A stretch of DNA of 64,000 bases from PALSA-188 sp963720075. GTDB taxonomy: Bacteria; Acidobacteriota; Terriglobia; Terriglobales; Acidobacteriaceae. Of the stretch, positions 7,926 through 16,718 are shown piece after piece. Within the stretch, counting starts at the first letter, position 1, and each line of letters begins with the position of its first letter. The position numbers and the translations under genes are program-made. A model generated the notes under the pieces. That model saw nothing but the letters and a program-made list of their open reading frames with translations. It was not told the origin of the DNA and did no database searches. The stretch lies in the NCBI GenBank assembly GCA_963720075.1, contig CAVREG010000019.1:1364001-1428000 (forward strand). The letters are read 5' to 3'.

Positions 7926-8990
7926 TTACTCGATCGAAATTTTCCGCAGCAGCTTGAAGTCGCTGAGCATTTTCCCGGTGCCGAGCACAACGCTGCAGAG
8001 GGGATCGTCGGCGATGGAAACTGGGAGGCCGGTTTCTTCGCGGATGCGCTTGTCCAAATTCTTGAGCAAGGCGCCGCCGCCTGTGAGCACGATTCCGCGA
8101 TCGCTGATGTCGGCGGAAAGTTCGGGAGGAGTACGCTCAAGCGCAACTCGAACTGCATTCATGATGGTGGAAACACATTCACTCAGGGCTTCGCGGATTT
8201 CGCTGTCATCCACGGTTATGGTTTTGGGAACTCCTTCAATCAAGTTACGGCCTTTGATTTCCATGGTCAGAGGCTTGTCGAGAGGATACGCGCTGCCGAT
8301 TTCGATCTTGATTTGTTCTCCGGTGCGCTCGCCGATCAACAAGTTGTATTTGCGTTTGAGGTAATTCATGATGGCCTCGTCCATTTGATTGCCGGCCATA
8401 CGCACGGAACGCGAATAGACGATACCGCTCAGAGAAATCACCGCAATGTCGGTGGTGCCGCCGCCGATATCAACAACCATATTTCCACTGGGTTCGGTGA
8501 TGGGTAATCCTGCGCCGATGGCAGCGACCATCGCTTGTTCCACCAAATACACCTCGCTGGCCTTCGCGCGATATGCCGAGTCCATTACGGCTCGCTTTTC
8601 GACTTGTGTAATTTCGGACGGGACGCCGATCACGATGCGGGGGTGTACCAGCATCTTACGGTTGTGGGCTTTCTGGATGAAGTAGTTCAGCATCTTTTCG
8701 GTAACTTTGAAGTCGGCGATGACACCGTCTTTCATGGGCTTGATGGCGACGATGTTGCCAGGAGTGCGTCCCAGCATCTCTTTGGCTTCTTTGCCAACGG
8801 CTTCAACTTCGCCGGTGTTCTTGTTGATGGCTACGATGGATGGCTCGTTGACGACGATGCCTTTGCCGCGCGCGTACACCAGCGTGTTAGCTGTGCCCAG
8901 ATCTATTGCGAGGTCGCTGGAAAAAACGCTGAACAGCGACCGCAGATTGTGCATCCGTGTTCCGTTAGAGTGAAACCCATTCTGTGACAT
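7926..8990 (-). CDS. mreB: MreB, actin-like cell-shape protein
   Basis: Cytoplasmic actin homologue that forms membrane-associated filaments guiding wall synthesis. It has 354 residues. The ATPase fold motifs are clear: phosphate 1 LAIDLGTANTLVY (about residue 28), phosphate 2 MVVDIGGGTTDIAV (about 172) and the adenosine motif IVLTGGGALLKNLD (about 303). The ATG at 8988-8990 gives a 13-residue tail before MHNLRSLF, and the internal Met13 could be the true start. It heads mreBCD, with a 131-base gap upstream that should carry a promoter. Confidence 0.97.
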   Translation of the reverse strand: MSQNGFHSNGTRMHNLRSLFSVFSSDLAIDLGTANTLVYARGKGIVVNEPSIVAINKNTGEVEAVGKEAKEMLGRTPGNIVAIKPMKDGVIADFKVTEKMLNYFIQKAHNRKMLVHPRIVIGVPSEITQVEKRAVMDSAYRAKASEVYLVEQAMVAAIGAGLPITEPSGNMVVDIGGGTTDIAVISLSGIVYSRSVRMAGNQMDEAIMNYLKRKYNLLIGERTGEQIKIEIGSAYPLDKPLTMEIKGRNLIEGVPKTITVDDSEIREALSECVSTIMNAVRVALERTPPELSADISDRGIVLTGGGALLKNLDKRIREETGLPVSIADDPLCSVVLGTGKMLSDFKLLRKISIE

Positions 8991-9121
8991 AAGGGGACTT
9001 TTTCCCTGTGCAAAATTATTCCGGTACGTTACCGGTCGCAGCTTTAGCTTCGATCTGGAGCGGCATTTTCGAACCTATTTCAATTACCTCGACATTTAAC
9101 AGCAGAAAATTGCTCGCGGAC

Positions 9122-10414
9122 CTATTGCATTTCCACCTTTTTCTGCAAGGTATTCACTCCGCCCGTCGCATTCTGCGCAGTGATGGTGATGATGCTCTCT
9201 CCGGGGGGCAAAGGAGGCGTGAAGTAATGGAAAGCGCCGTCCGTTCCCACTACGGGAACTTCCCGTCCGTTGACCATGACGCGCGCGCCTGCCTCAGTCT
9301 TCCCAGTCAATTCGAGGACATGGCCGTGCTGTACAAACGGGTCTAAATTCAAGCCGATGACTTGCTGATCCTTGTCTTTGGGGATTATATTGAAACGATT
9401 TTTTTCCCCTTCGGCGGATTCGGTGCCATGACTGTCATAGGACTGCACTGCCCAGTAGTATGCGCCTTCTTTCAGCCCGGAGACCATAACATCTGTACTG
9501 GTCACTTTCTTGTCCATGATGGTTGAAGAGAAGTAGGGATTTCGCGAAATTTGCAGGCGATATCCGGCGGCATTGGCCATGGGCGTCCATGAAAATTCGA
9601 TGGGCTTGGGTTCGCCAGAGATGAAGATCGGCATCATGTTCGCCGGCGAGATCGGAGTAGGAGGCCCGATTTCCCTGGATTTTTGTAACCCTGGCGATTC
9701 GGATTGAAAACTCACTTTTTCCCAATCGGCAAGCCGCACAACTTCTCCATCGCGTGTGATTTCGCCAGTACCTTTTTTCAGCAGGATTTCATGCTGGTGA
9801 GTCTTGGGATCGTTGCTTACCCGGGCGGCACTGTCGGGCGCTAATGAAGCTGTCGCACCATCCAATATGACTTCGGATTTGGAGCCCTGCACATATGTGC
9901 CAGTTGCGAGATCAACCGTTCCGGTGCTCACGGCGACGGAAACCGTGGTTTGCTGGCGCTCATTGGCGGAGTTCTCTTCGATCACAATGAGCGAATCCTG
10001 CTTTACAGTGTAATTGGTTCCGTCATTAAAAACGATCTTAGCCATGCCTTCGGAGCCAGTCTGAACCACGTCTCCTTTTTCCAGCGGCAGGTTGTAATCT
10101 GCATTCGACCAACTGTTGCTGCTTCCCTTCTTAACTCTCACGGTGCCATCAAGAGCGGTAAAGTGCGCTTGCTGCGAACTCATCTCCTCCGATTTGTGGG
10201 AGCTGCCCTTAAAGCCGGCAACTTTTTCAAGCGCATCGCCGGCTAAATTGCTCACCGCAGTTATGCCCGTCTGGGTAAATTGGGGGAACGCAATTCGCAT
10301 GCTTACAAACAGCACCGCGATCACCGCAACAATGGACAGCACCACGCTGCGATACGTGACCGTTTTCCAGGCGATCTGGAGTCCGGGCTTGCGATTTGAG
10401 GAAGCCAAGGCCAA
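9122..10414 (-). CDS. FecR-domain membrane-anchored protein with Fn3/Ig-like C-terminus
   Basis: Probable cell-envelope protein of 430 residues. There is one membrane segment (about residues 22-45), then a FecR-type domain (about 88-240) with the recognisable LEKGDVVQTGSEGMAKIVFNDG and WEKVSF stretches. Next comes a fibronectin-like domain (about 268-340, FSWTPMANAAGYRLQIS), and last an Ig-like module (about 355-428). Only a single membrane pass is visible and no sigma-factor gene is adjacent, so a FecR anti-sigma role is not supported. It is on the same strand directly upstream of mreB. Substrate and partner are unknown. Confidence 0.75.
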   Translation of the reverse strand: MALASSNRKPGLQIAWKTVTYRSVVLSIVAVIAVLFVSMRIAFPQFTQTGITAVSNLAGDALEKVAGFKGSSHKSEEMSSQQAHFTALDGTVRVKKGSSNSWSNADYNLPLEKGDVVQTGSEGMAKIVFNDGTNYTVKQDSLIVIEENSANERQQTTVSVAVSTGTVDLATGTYVQGSKSEVILDGATASLAPDSAARVSNDPKTHQHEILLKKGTGEITRDGEVVRLADWEKVSFQSESPGLQKSREIGPPTPISPANMMPIFISGEPKPIEFSWTPMANAAGYRLQISRNPYFSSTIMDKKVTSTDVMVSGLKEGAYYWAVQSYDSHGTESAEGEKNRFNIIPKDKDQQVIGLNLDPFVQHGHVLELTGKTEAGARVMVNGREVPVVGTDGAFHYFTPPLPPGESIITITAQNATGGVNTLQKKVEMQ

Positions 10415-10526
10415 TAAAACCAGCCAAACCTAGAGAATATGGGGTATTTGAAACAGTATCACAAGGCAAAGTAACGGAAAAACAGGTAATCAGTTTGGGG
10501 CGTTACCTTCGTGTGGTGTCCAATTT

Positions 10527-10574
10527 AGCACTCAGCATTCAGCCTGTTTCGCTGCGTGCTGAATGCTGAGTGCT
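10527..10574. repeat. Perfect 17-bp stem hairpin downstream of glgP
   Basis: AGCACTCAGCATTCAGC (10527-10543) is the exact reverse complement of 10558-10574, with a 14-nt loop. There is no T run on either side, so a classical intrinsic terminator is not supported; it may be a dispersed palindrome that stabilises 3' ends. Confidence 0.8.
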
Positions 10575-10586
10575 GAGTGCCGACAA

Positions 10587-13244
10587 TTAGGCTTGTCTCA
10601 TATCGCTGGAAGTGCCCCCCGCCGCTGGAACGTAGCATTTCAGCGTGTAGTCCATCACCATACGGTCGGCGTTAAAACGCCAGCCTAGAGTGCGGATAGT
10701 TCGCTTCATCCGCTTGATCCACCCCCTCGGAAGGCCATCGCGATCCCGCTGGTAGTACAGCGGAATAACCTCTTCGCGGAGCACACGATAGAGATCTTCT
10801 CCATCGCGGGTGTCGTGAATACTTGTGTTTGTGTGAGTTCTGCCAGCTCCGATGGCGAAACCGTTGAGCCCGTCGTAGGCTTCGGCCCACCAGCCGTCGA
10901 GTACTGAAAGGTTTAGTCCACCGTTTAAAACAACCTTCTGACCGCTCGTGCCCGAAGCTTCCAATGGGCGGCGCGGATTATTCAGCCACACGTCCACGCC
11001 TTGCACAAAATGGCGGCCGACATTGATGTCGTAGTCTTCCACGAAGACGAACTTGTCCGCGAACCGCGCATGCCGCATCAGTTCCGCGATCTGTTGCAGC
11101 ATCCTCTTCCCGGGGTCGTCCCGGGGATGAGCCTTCCCGGCAAAAATAAACTGAACTGGATGCTTGGGATCATTCACCATTGAGGCTAGTCTCTCGATAT
11201 CAGCAAGCATCAGGTCAGCGCGCTTGTAGGTGGCGAAGCGGCGTGCAAATCCGATGGTGAGAGCGTCGGGACTCAGCACGCGGCTCAGATGTTGAAGCGT
11301 TTCGGGCGATTCCTCTCGACGCGCGGCTTGCTCGATCGCGCGATGGCGCACGAATTCGATGAGGCGCGACTTTAGATTCAGATGCGTTTCCCAAAGTTCC
11401 CCGTCATCTACGTCCTCAATTCCCTCCCATATCCGCGCCTCGCTGCTGTGCGTATGCCAGCCAGTTCCCAGATGGCGATCATAAAGGCGGTACATCTGTG
11501 GAGAAAGCCAAGAAGGCACGTGAACGCCATTGGTGATGTGTCCGATAGGGACTTCTTCTTCGGTTTTACCCGGGAAGAGTCCAGTCCACATCGCCCGCGA
11601 GACCTCCCCGTGCAGGGATGACACGGCATTCGCGCGCCGAGCCAGTCTGAGTCCGAGGACAGTCATGCAGAATTCCTCGTCACGGTTGCCGGGATACTCG
11701 CGCCCCAACTCCATAAACCGATCGTGAGACAAACCCAATTGTTCGCGCAGAGGACCAAGATGTTCTTCCATCAAGTCAGCATTGAAACGATCGTGGCCAG
11801 CGGGCACGGGAGTGTGCGTGGTGAATACCACTTCGCGCGAGACTTTTGGAACCGCCTCATCGAATCCAAGACCCTCATCCTGCATACGATTGCAAATTGC
11901 CTCAAGCACGGCAAAGCCGCTGTGGCCTTCGTTCAAATGAAGAACACCCGGCGTGATGCCCATTGCGCGCAAGGCCCTGAATCCGCCCACGCCAAGCAGT
12001 AGCTCCTGGCGGATGCGAATGCGGCCGTCGCCTCCATATAAGCGGGATGTGAGTTCTCGATCTTCGGGAGCATTGCCTTCCGTATTCGAATCGAGGAGGA
12101 GCAGATCGCAACGGCCGACTTTCATGCGCCACACTTTAGCTTTGATGAATCCGCTACGGGTATCAATCTGCACGGTTACCGGCGCGCCGTTTTTTCCGAT
12201 GGCTGGTTCCATCGGCAACTGGCTGGTGTCGGTCTCGATGTAATCTTCCTGTTGCCACCCGTTTTGATCGAGATGCTGCCGGAAATATCCCTGGCCATAA
12301 AAAAGACCGACGCCAACCAGCGGAATTCCCAGGTCCGATGCGCTCTTGATGTGATCGCCGGCAAGAACGCCCAAGCCGCCCGAGTATTCCGGGATGGAAA
12401 CATGCAATCCGAACTCTGCGGAGAAGTAACCCACTGGACGGGGCCGCAAAATCCCGGCATGTCTCGCACCCCATGTGCGATCGGCCTCGAGATACTCGCG
12501 CTGGCGGCGGAATGCATAATTGATCCGGCTGTGCAGCACCAGTTCGCGTGCACGACGTTCGATTTGTGACAGCGGAATTTCAGACAGAAGCGCGATGGGA
12601 TTGTGATTTAAAACGCGCCAGCGTACCGGGTCTAAGTCACGGAATAAACTGCTGGAATCGTGGTCCCAGGACCACCAGAGGTTTCGCGCAAGCGTCCAAA
12701 GCCGCTCCTGCGCTGGAGCGATAAAGCGGTCGAGAGTGCGCGCTTCGCTCACAACTGGCGCAACCTGCGCCGCCGCCTCGGACAACATTCGAACTTCTTC
12801 CTGGCTGAAAACTCGGGGCTCGAGTGTTTGAATCACTAAAACACCCTGCAAAACGCCTCGGTCAATGAGGGGAACGCCAAGAAATGACTGATACTCGTCT
12901 TCACCGGCTTCAATGAAATATTTAAAACGCGGATGATTTTTAACTTGTTCGACGGCAACCGGCCGCACCTGCTCGGCTACCAACCCCGCGAGGCCTTCTT
13001 GCAGTCCCATGCGAAGGGTCCCAACGCACTGCGGGCGGAGGCCTAGAGTCGCCGCCAGAACCAGGTTTGCGCGATCAGGTTCCAGTAAGTACGCCGAGCA
13101 GACTTCGGTATCAAAGCGTCTCGCAATCATGGCAACGACATTCATCAGAGTCTCGGCGGGTTTGCCGCCCTCTGCCGCCAGATTCGCGATTTCCTCGAGG
13201 GTTAGAACGTAACTCTCATCGTTTACGGATGCAGATCGGCTCAC
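10587..13244 (-). CDS. glgP: Alpha-glucan phosphorylase with N-terminal GAF domain
   Basis: Releases glucose-1-phosphate from glycogen or maltodextrin (family GT35, PLP-dependent, cytoplasmic). The 885 residues start with a GAF domain (about 15-175, like the sensor domain of PtsP). A DUF3417-type segment follows (RLWTLARNLWWSWDHD, near 185), then the phosphorylase body. The PLP-binding Lys is about residue 770 in EASGTSGQKVVLNGG, where relatives usually have SGTSGMK. The start is GTG at 13242-13244, with AAGGA about ten bases upstream. The GAF fusion suggests small-molecule control of glycogen breakdown. It appears monocistronic. Confidence 0.93.
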   Translation of the reverse strand: MSRSASVNDESYVLTLEEIANLAAEGGKPAETLMNVVAMIARRFDTEVCSAYLLEPDRANLVLAATLGLRPQCVGTLRMGLQEGLAGLVAEQVRPVAVEQVKNHPRFKYFIEAGEDEYQSFLGVPLIDRGVLQGVLVIQTLEPRVFSQEEVRMLSEAAAQVAPVVSEARTLDRFIAPAQERLWTLARNLWWSWDHDSSSLFRDLDPVRWRVLNHNPIALLSEIPLSQIERRARELVLHSRINYAFRRQREYLEADRTWGARHAGILRPRPVGYFSAEFGLHVSIPEYSGGLGVLAGDHIKSASDLGIPLVGVGLFYGQGYFRQHLDQNGWQQEDYIETDTSQLPMEPAIGKNGAPVTVQIDTRSGFIKAKVWRMKVGRCDLLLLDSNTEGNAPEDRELTSRLYGGDGRIRIRQELLLGVGGFRALRAMGITPGVLHLNEGHSGFAVLEAICNRMQDEGLGFDEAVPKVSREVVFTTHTPVPAGHDRFNADLMEEHLGPLREQLGLSHDRFMELGREYPGNRDEEFCMTVLGLRLARRANAVSSLHGEVSRAMWTGLFPGKTEEEVPIGHITNGVHVPSWLSPQMYRLYDRHLGTGWHTHSSEARIWEGIEDVDDGELWETHLNLKSRLIEFVRHRAIEQAARREESPETLQHLSRVLSPDALTIGFARRFATYKRADLMLADIERLASMVNDPKHPVQFIFAGKAHPRDDPGKRMLQQIAELMRHARFADKFVFVEDYDINVGRHFVQGVDVWLNNPRRPLEASGTSGQKVVLNGGLNLSVLDGWWAEAYDGLNGFAIGAGRTHTNTSIHDTRDGEDLYRVLREEVIPLYYQRDRDGLPRGWIKRMKRTIRTLGWRFNADRMVMDYTLKCYVPAAGGTSSDMRQA

Positions 13245-13409
13245 GGTATGAGTCCTTGAGATGACATTCAGTTTTCAGGGTGAGCGCCCGCGCACGGCGC
13301 ATGTTTTATTCTAATGGGTCGCGCAAGCTCAGGCGCGTGAATTCGTTTAATGGAGGATATTCAAAAAGAAAGTTGTGGGAATTGCCGGGGCGCTTCTCGC
13401 TCTGTCGTT

Positions 13410-13631
13410 TTATCCTTGAGTGCGATCAAGAACCTCAGCATGCCATGCCATCTGTATACTTTCCAGTTTTCCTTCCGTGGACTTTTTGGGATCATCCTTG
13501 AATTCGGGAAGCTCGGTTACGTAGCGATGCAAGTCTGTGAATCGCACTTCGAGCGGGTTTAAATTGGGATGCTTTTCTGAGAGAAGGATTCCAATATCGT
13601 CAGCGTCATCCCATGTGAGGTCTTTCGGCAT
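13410..13631 (-). CDS. iscX: IscX (YfhJ), Fe-S assembly regulator
   Basis: Small acidic adaptor that binds IscS and modulates Fe-S cluster assembly. The 73 residues match the family along their length: LTWDDADDIGILL, NPLEVRFTDLHRYVTEL and the acidic FKDDP with trailing helix LESIQMAWHAEVLD. It is the last gene of the isc operon, as in proteobacteria, but 253 bases downstream of fdx. The Shine-Dalgarno AAGGA sits in the loop of a hairpin immediately before the ATG. Confidence 0.93.
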   Translation of the reverse strand: MPKDLTWDDADDIGILLSEKHPNLNPLEVRFTDLHRYVTELPEFKDDPKKSTEGKLESIQMAWHAEVLDRTQG

Positions 13632-13651
13632 GCGTTTCTCCTTGGAAACGC
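13632..13651 (-). promoter_or_regulatory. Hairpin presenting the iscX ribosome-binding site
   Basis: On the minus strand GCGTTTC pairs with GAAACGC (7 bp) around the loop CAAGGA, and the hairpin ends at the base before the ATG at 13631. The Shine-Dalgarno is thus in the loop, six bases from the start codon. The structure is visible in the sequence; any control of translation is inference. Confidence 0.6.
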
Positions 13652-13884
13652 ATTTATTATCTCTGAAAAACAGCTCGAAGACGCAACAAATTTAGTTCAC
13701 TGAGTGAAGTAAGAAGCCCACGCCGAGGGGTCAAAAGGGGAGGTCCCGACTCTTGGTCGGGTCGCTTCTTGGTTTCCAGTTCACAGGGCATCATTGAAAG
13801 TCACGCCTTTACATTTCGGTCGCAACCAGCTTTTATTTGCACCCCATTTTATTTGCACTCCACGCGACCGCTTCACGACTTGTT

Positions 13885-14298
13885 CTAATGCTCTTCCGAA
13901 ATGTAGTTGCGGTTCCACGCTGGAATTTCGACCACTACCTTGCCTGGCTTTGTGATCACGACCTGGCATCCTAAGCGCGAGTTCAGTTGCAGATCGGCGG
14001 CCATGTCGAGGCGGTCGGCTTCTTCGTCATCCATTTCGGAAAGATTTTGAGCGCCCTCTTTTACCCATATATGGCAAGTTGTGCAAGCGCAATTTCCGCC
14101 GCACGCGTGGTCGAGCTTAATTCCGTTATTCAAAGCCACGTCGAGCAAAGACTGCTCTTTGCCGTGATCTTTGTAGGGAAGTTTGCCGTTCTCGAATTGC
14201 ACGGTCTTTCCCTCGGGAAGGAATGTGACTTCAACGGTATTTTCGCCTAAGGCTTCTTCTGTCATTGTTCCTGCGCTGCTATTTTTCTCTTCAGTCAT
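13885..14298 (-). CDS. fdx: [2Fe-2S] ferredoxin of the ISC system
   Basis: Adrenodoxin-type ferredoxin that supplies electrons for cluster assembly on IscU. From the ATG at 14296-14298 the protein has 137 residues. Cluster ligands follow the family spacing: Cys66, Cys72, Cys75 and Cys111 (C-x5-C-x2-C-x35-C). Residues 1-22 are an acidic extension. An upstream TTG at 14334 would add 12 residues, but the ATG has GAAGG about ten bases before it and is preferred. It follows the DUF302 gene and precedes iscX. Confidence 0.93.
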   Translation of the reverse strand: MTEEKNSSAGTMTEEALGENTVEVTFLPEGKTVQFENGKLPYKDHGKEQSLLDVALNNGIKLDHACGGNCACTTCHIWVKEGAQNLSEMDDEEADRLDMAADLQLNSRLGCQVVITKPGKVVVEIPAWNRNYISEEH

Positions 14299-14335
14299 TT
14301 TTATTTTGCCTTCAACAAGTCTTGCGGGCGCCAAA

Positions 14336-14737
14336 TCAGCCGCCTGCTGCTGCCTCTGTTACCGAAAGTAGAAGTTTCGCCATGCCTGCGATTAGAGGTG
14401 CGGTTTCCGATCCCAGCGAATACCGCTCAGCCAGCGAGTGAGGATCGTTATACGCGAGTCTTGTAGTGCTGACCTGATCTTCCCAAACAAGAATTTTCAA
14501 TGGCAGGTCAATCCCAGCCAGTTGATTTGCTTGCATCAATTTGGTTCCAGCGGCGGGGTTTCCGAAAGCCAGCACGGTCGTTGGACGCAATGGCAAACCG
14601 GCTTTACTCGCCGCAGCCGCGTGATCGAAGACCGCGAACACAGTCATTTTGGCAGATTGCAGCGCGGAATTGAGGCGCTTGAGCGTTTCGGAAAATGAAT
14701 GTTTACTGGCTATCGTGATGAGTCCGGTCTCGTTCAT
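14336..14737 (-). CDS. DUF302-family protein inside the isc operon
   Basis: A 133-residue protein of the DUF302 fold: ETLKRLNSALQSAKMTVFAVFDHAAAAS (residues about 17-45), then PTTVLAFGNPAAGTKLM and the LPLKILVWED strand. Its ATG overlaps the 3' end of hscA by four bases and its stop lies just before fdx, so it is translated within the isc transcript. DUF302 proteins have no settled function; some occur in thiol and metal contexts. A role in Fe-S assembly is inferred from position only. Confidence 0.85.
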   Translation of the reverse strand: MNETGLITIASKHSFSETLKRLNSALQSAKMTVFAVFDHAAAASKAGLPLRPTTVLAFGNPAAGTKLMQANQLAGIDLPLKILVWEDQVSTTRLAYNDPHSLAERYSLGSETAPLIAGMAKLLLSVTEAAAGG

Positions 14738-16626
14738 TCAAAATCCGCTTTCGCGACTGGATGGGCGGTGCTTATTCCTTCAGACATGTCACGCTGGTCC
14801 ATGGATTTGCCTTTGAGTGCGGTGGTGACGGCGGAATCCATCATCAACTCGGCGAGGCGCATCGTGCCTTGATTCAATGCGTCAATTGCGTTGCGGATCG
14901 CATGGTAATCATCTTCGGTTTTAACCTCGACGAGATTTTTTTCTTGATCCGCGATTCTTTGTGTCTCGACGCTCGTAAGTTGTCCCCAGGCAGGACTGGT
15001 TCTGGCTTTCTCCAACGCAGCGAGGATTGTATCGGCTTCGTTGCGTGCTTCGATTACCTGGCGCTCCTTGAAGTCATCTTCAGCGTAGTCAAACGATTCG
15101 AGAATCATGCCCTCGACCTGTTCGTCGGTGAGGCCGTAGCTCGGCTGAACTTCGATTTCGGATTCCTTTCCGCTGCGCTGCTCGCGCGCAGTTACGTGAA
15201 GAATGCCGTTGGCATCAATGAGGAATTTAACCTCGATGCGGGCGAGTCCAGCTTGCATGGGTGGGATACCTTTAAGATCAAACCGGGCGAGCGACCGGCA
15301 GTCTTTGGCAAGCTCGCGCTCTCCCTGTAAGACGTGGATGGCTACGTTCGCCTGTCCATCAACTTGCGTCGTGTAATGCTGCGTTGCTGAAGCGGGAATC
15401 GTTGAATTGCGCAGAATGATTTTGTCGGTAACGCCCCCGGCAACCTCAATGCCCAGTGATAGCGGAGTCACGTCGAGCAACAGCATATCCTGCGTGGCGT
15501 CCGATCCACCGGAGAGGATATTTGCCTGCACCGCCGCGCCGAGTGCGACAACCTCGTCGGGATTAAGATCCGTGTGCGGAAGGCGATGGAATAACTGTTC
15601 TACTAGCTGCCGGACTTTAGGAATTCTGGTCGAGCCGCCTACCAAAACCACTTCATCGAGCTGTTCCGGCTTCAATCCGGCGTCTTTTAGAGCCTGCTTA
15701 CAGGGAGCGATAGTGCGGTCAATGACCGGTTGAATCAATGACTCAAACTGCTCTCGCGTAATTTCTCGCAGATAACTCTTGCCTTGCGGAAGCTCGATTG
15801 CGAGTTTGGTAGAAGGTTGCGATGAAAGCGCAATTTTGGCTTCGATCACTGACTTGCGGATAGCCGCGACGATTTCGCCATTTCTCGAAACATCCAGGTC
15901 AAGGTCGCCTTTGATGTCAGCGACGGCGATTGCGATGAGCAGATTGTCAATATCATCGCCGCCCAAATGCGTATCCCCATTGGTCGCTATAACTTCGAAG
16001 ATCCCGTCGTGGAGCTTCAGGATGGACACATCGAAAGTTCCGCCGCCGAGGTCGTAAACTGCAACAATTCCATTTTGCTTTTTATCGAGACCATAAGCCA
16101 AAGATGCGGCAGTCGGCTCATTCACCAGCCGCAGGACTTCGAGGCCGGCGATGCGGCCGGCGTCTTTCGTGGCCTGACGTTGCGCATCATTGAAGTATGC
16201 AGGGACGGTGATGACCGCCTGAGTCACGGGCGCGCCGAAGAATCGCTCGGCGTTTCGCTTGAGTTGCCGAAGGATGAATGCTGAAATTTCTGGCGGGGTG
16301 AACGTTTTATCGCCAAGCTTGATGCGGAGCACTTCGCCCGCTTCGAGATCATCCGCGAGATGGAATGGGAAGAGCTTCAGCTCATCGCGGACGTCTTCGA
16401 TGCCGCGTCCCATAAGGCGTTTGATTGAATAGACGGAGCGCTCGGGAGTTTCAATCAAATATTTTCGCGCTGCATTGCCAACGACAATCCGATCATTCTC
16501 GTCGAGGGCTACAACGGATGGAACAAGGTTCACGCCATCTTCTCCCGGAATGACGACAGGATTCTCCCTCTGCATGAACGCCACGAGAGAGTTCGTAGTT
16601 CCGAGATCAATTCCGACAATGTTCAT
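14734..16626 (-). CDS. hscA: HscA, Hsp70-type chaperone of Fe-S assembly
   Basis: DnaK-like ATPase that, with HscB, helps transfer clusters from IscU. It has 630 residues: nucleotide-binding domain (about 1-370) with GIDLGTTNSLVA, VYDLGGGTFDVSIL and LVGGSTRIPKV, then a substrate-binding domain and helical lid. It lacks the Gly/Gly-Met-rich DnaK tail. The partner motif LPPVK, which HscA recognises, is present in IscU here. It follows hscB after an 87-base AT-rich inverted repeat. Position within the isc operon separates it from DnaK. Confidence 0.95.
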   Translation of the reverse strand: MNIVGIDLGTTNSLVAFMQRENPVVIPGEDGVNLVPSVVALDENDRIVVGNAARKYLIETPERSVYSIKRLMGRGIEDVRDELKLFPFHLADDLEAGEVLRIKLGDKTFTPPEISAFILRQLKRNAERFFGAPVTQAVITVPAYFNDAQRQATKDAGRIAGLEVLRLVNEPTAASLAYGLDKKQNGIVAVYDLGGGTFDVSILKLHDGIFEVIATNGDTHLGGDDIDNLLIAIAVADIKGDLDLDVSRNGEIVAAIRKSVIEAKIALSSQPSTKLAIELPQGKSYLREITREQFESLIQPVIDRTIAPCKQALKDAGLKPEQLDEVVLVGGSTRIPKVRQLVEQLFHRLPHTDLNPDEVVALGAAVQANILSGGSDATQDMLLLDVTPLSLGIEVAGGVTDKIILRNSTIPASATQHYTTQVDGQANVAIHVLQGERELAKDCRSLARFDLKGIPPMQAGLARIEVKFLIDANGILHVTAREQRSGKESEIEVQPSYGLTDEQVEGMILESFDYAEDDFKERQVIEARNEADTILAALEKARTSPAWGQLTSVETQRIADQEKNLVEVKTEDDYHAIRNAIDALNQGTMRLAELMMDSAVTTALKGKSMDQRDMSEGISTAHPVAKADFE

Positions 16627-16718
16627 TGAGTAATTGTGTAATTTGGTAATTGAGTAATTTCAAAATAGTGGGATTTGGTTTTCAATTATCCAACTCCCCA
16701 ATTGCCAAATTACTCAAT
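16625..16718. repeat. AT-rich inverted repeat filling the hscB-hscA gap
   Basis: ATTGAGTAATT-type sequence at the left (from 16625) is mirrored by ATTGCCAAATTACTCAAT at 16701-16718. The arms overlap the hscA start codon and the hscB stop codon. The central part repeats TAATTGAGTAATT-like units. Probably an inserted short repeat forming a hairpin in the operon mRNA. Confidence 0.6.

Noticed and set aside
13745..13761. CCCGAC/GTCGGG hairpin as a terminator after fdx
   Set aside because: The minus-strand T run is separated by eight bases and interrupted, and iscX follows; it may be only a partial attenuator.
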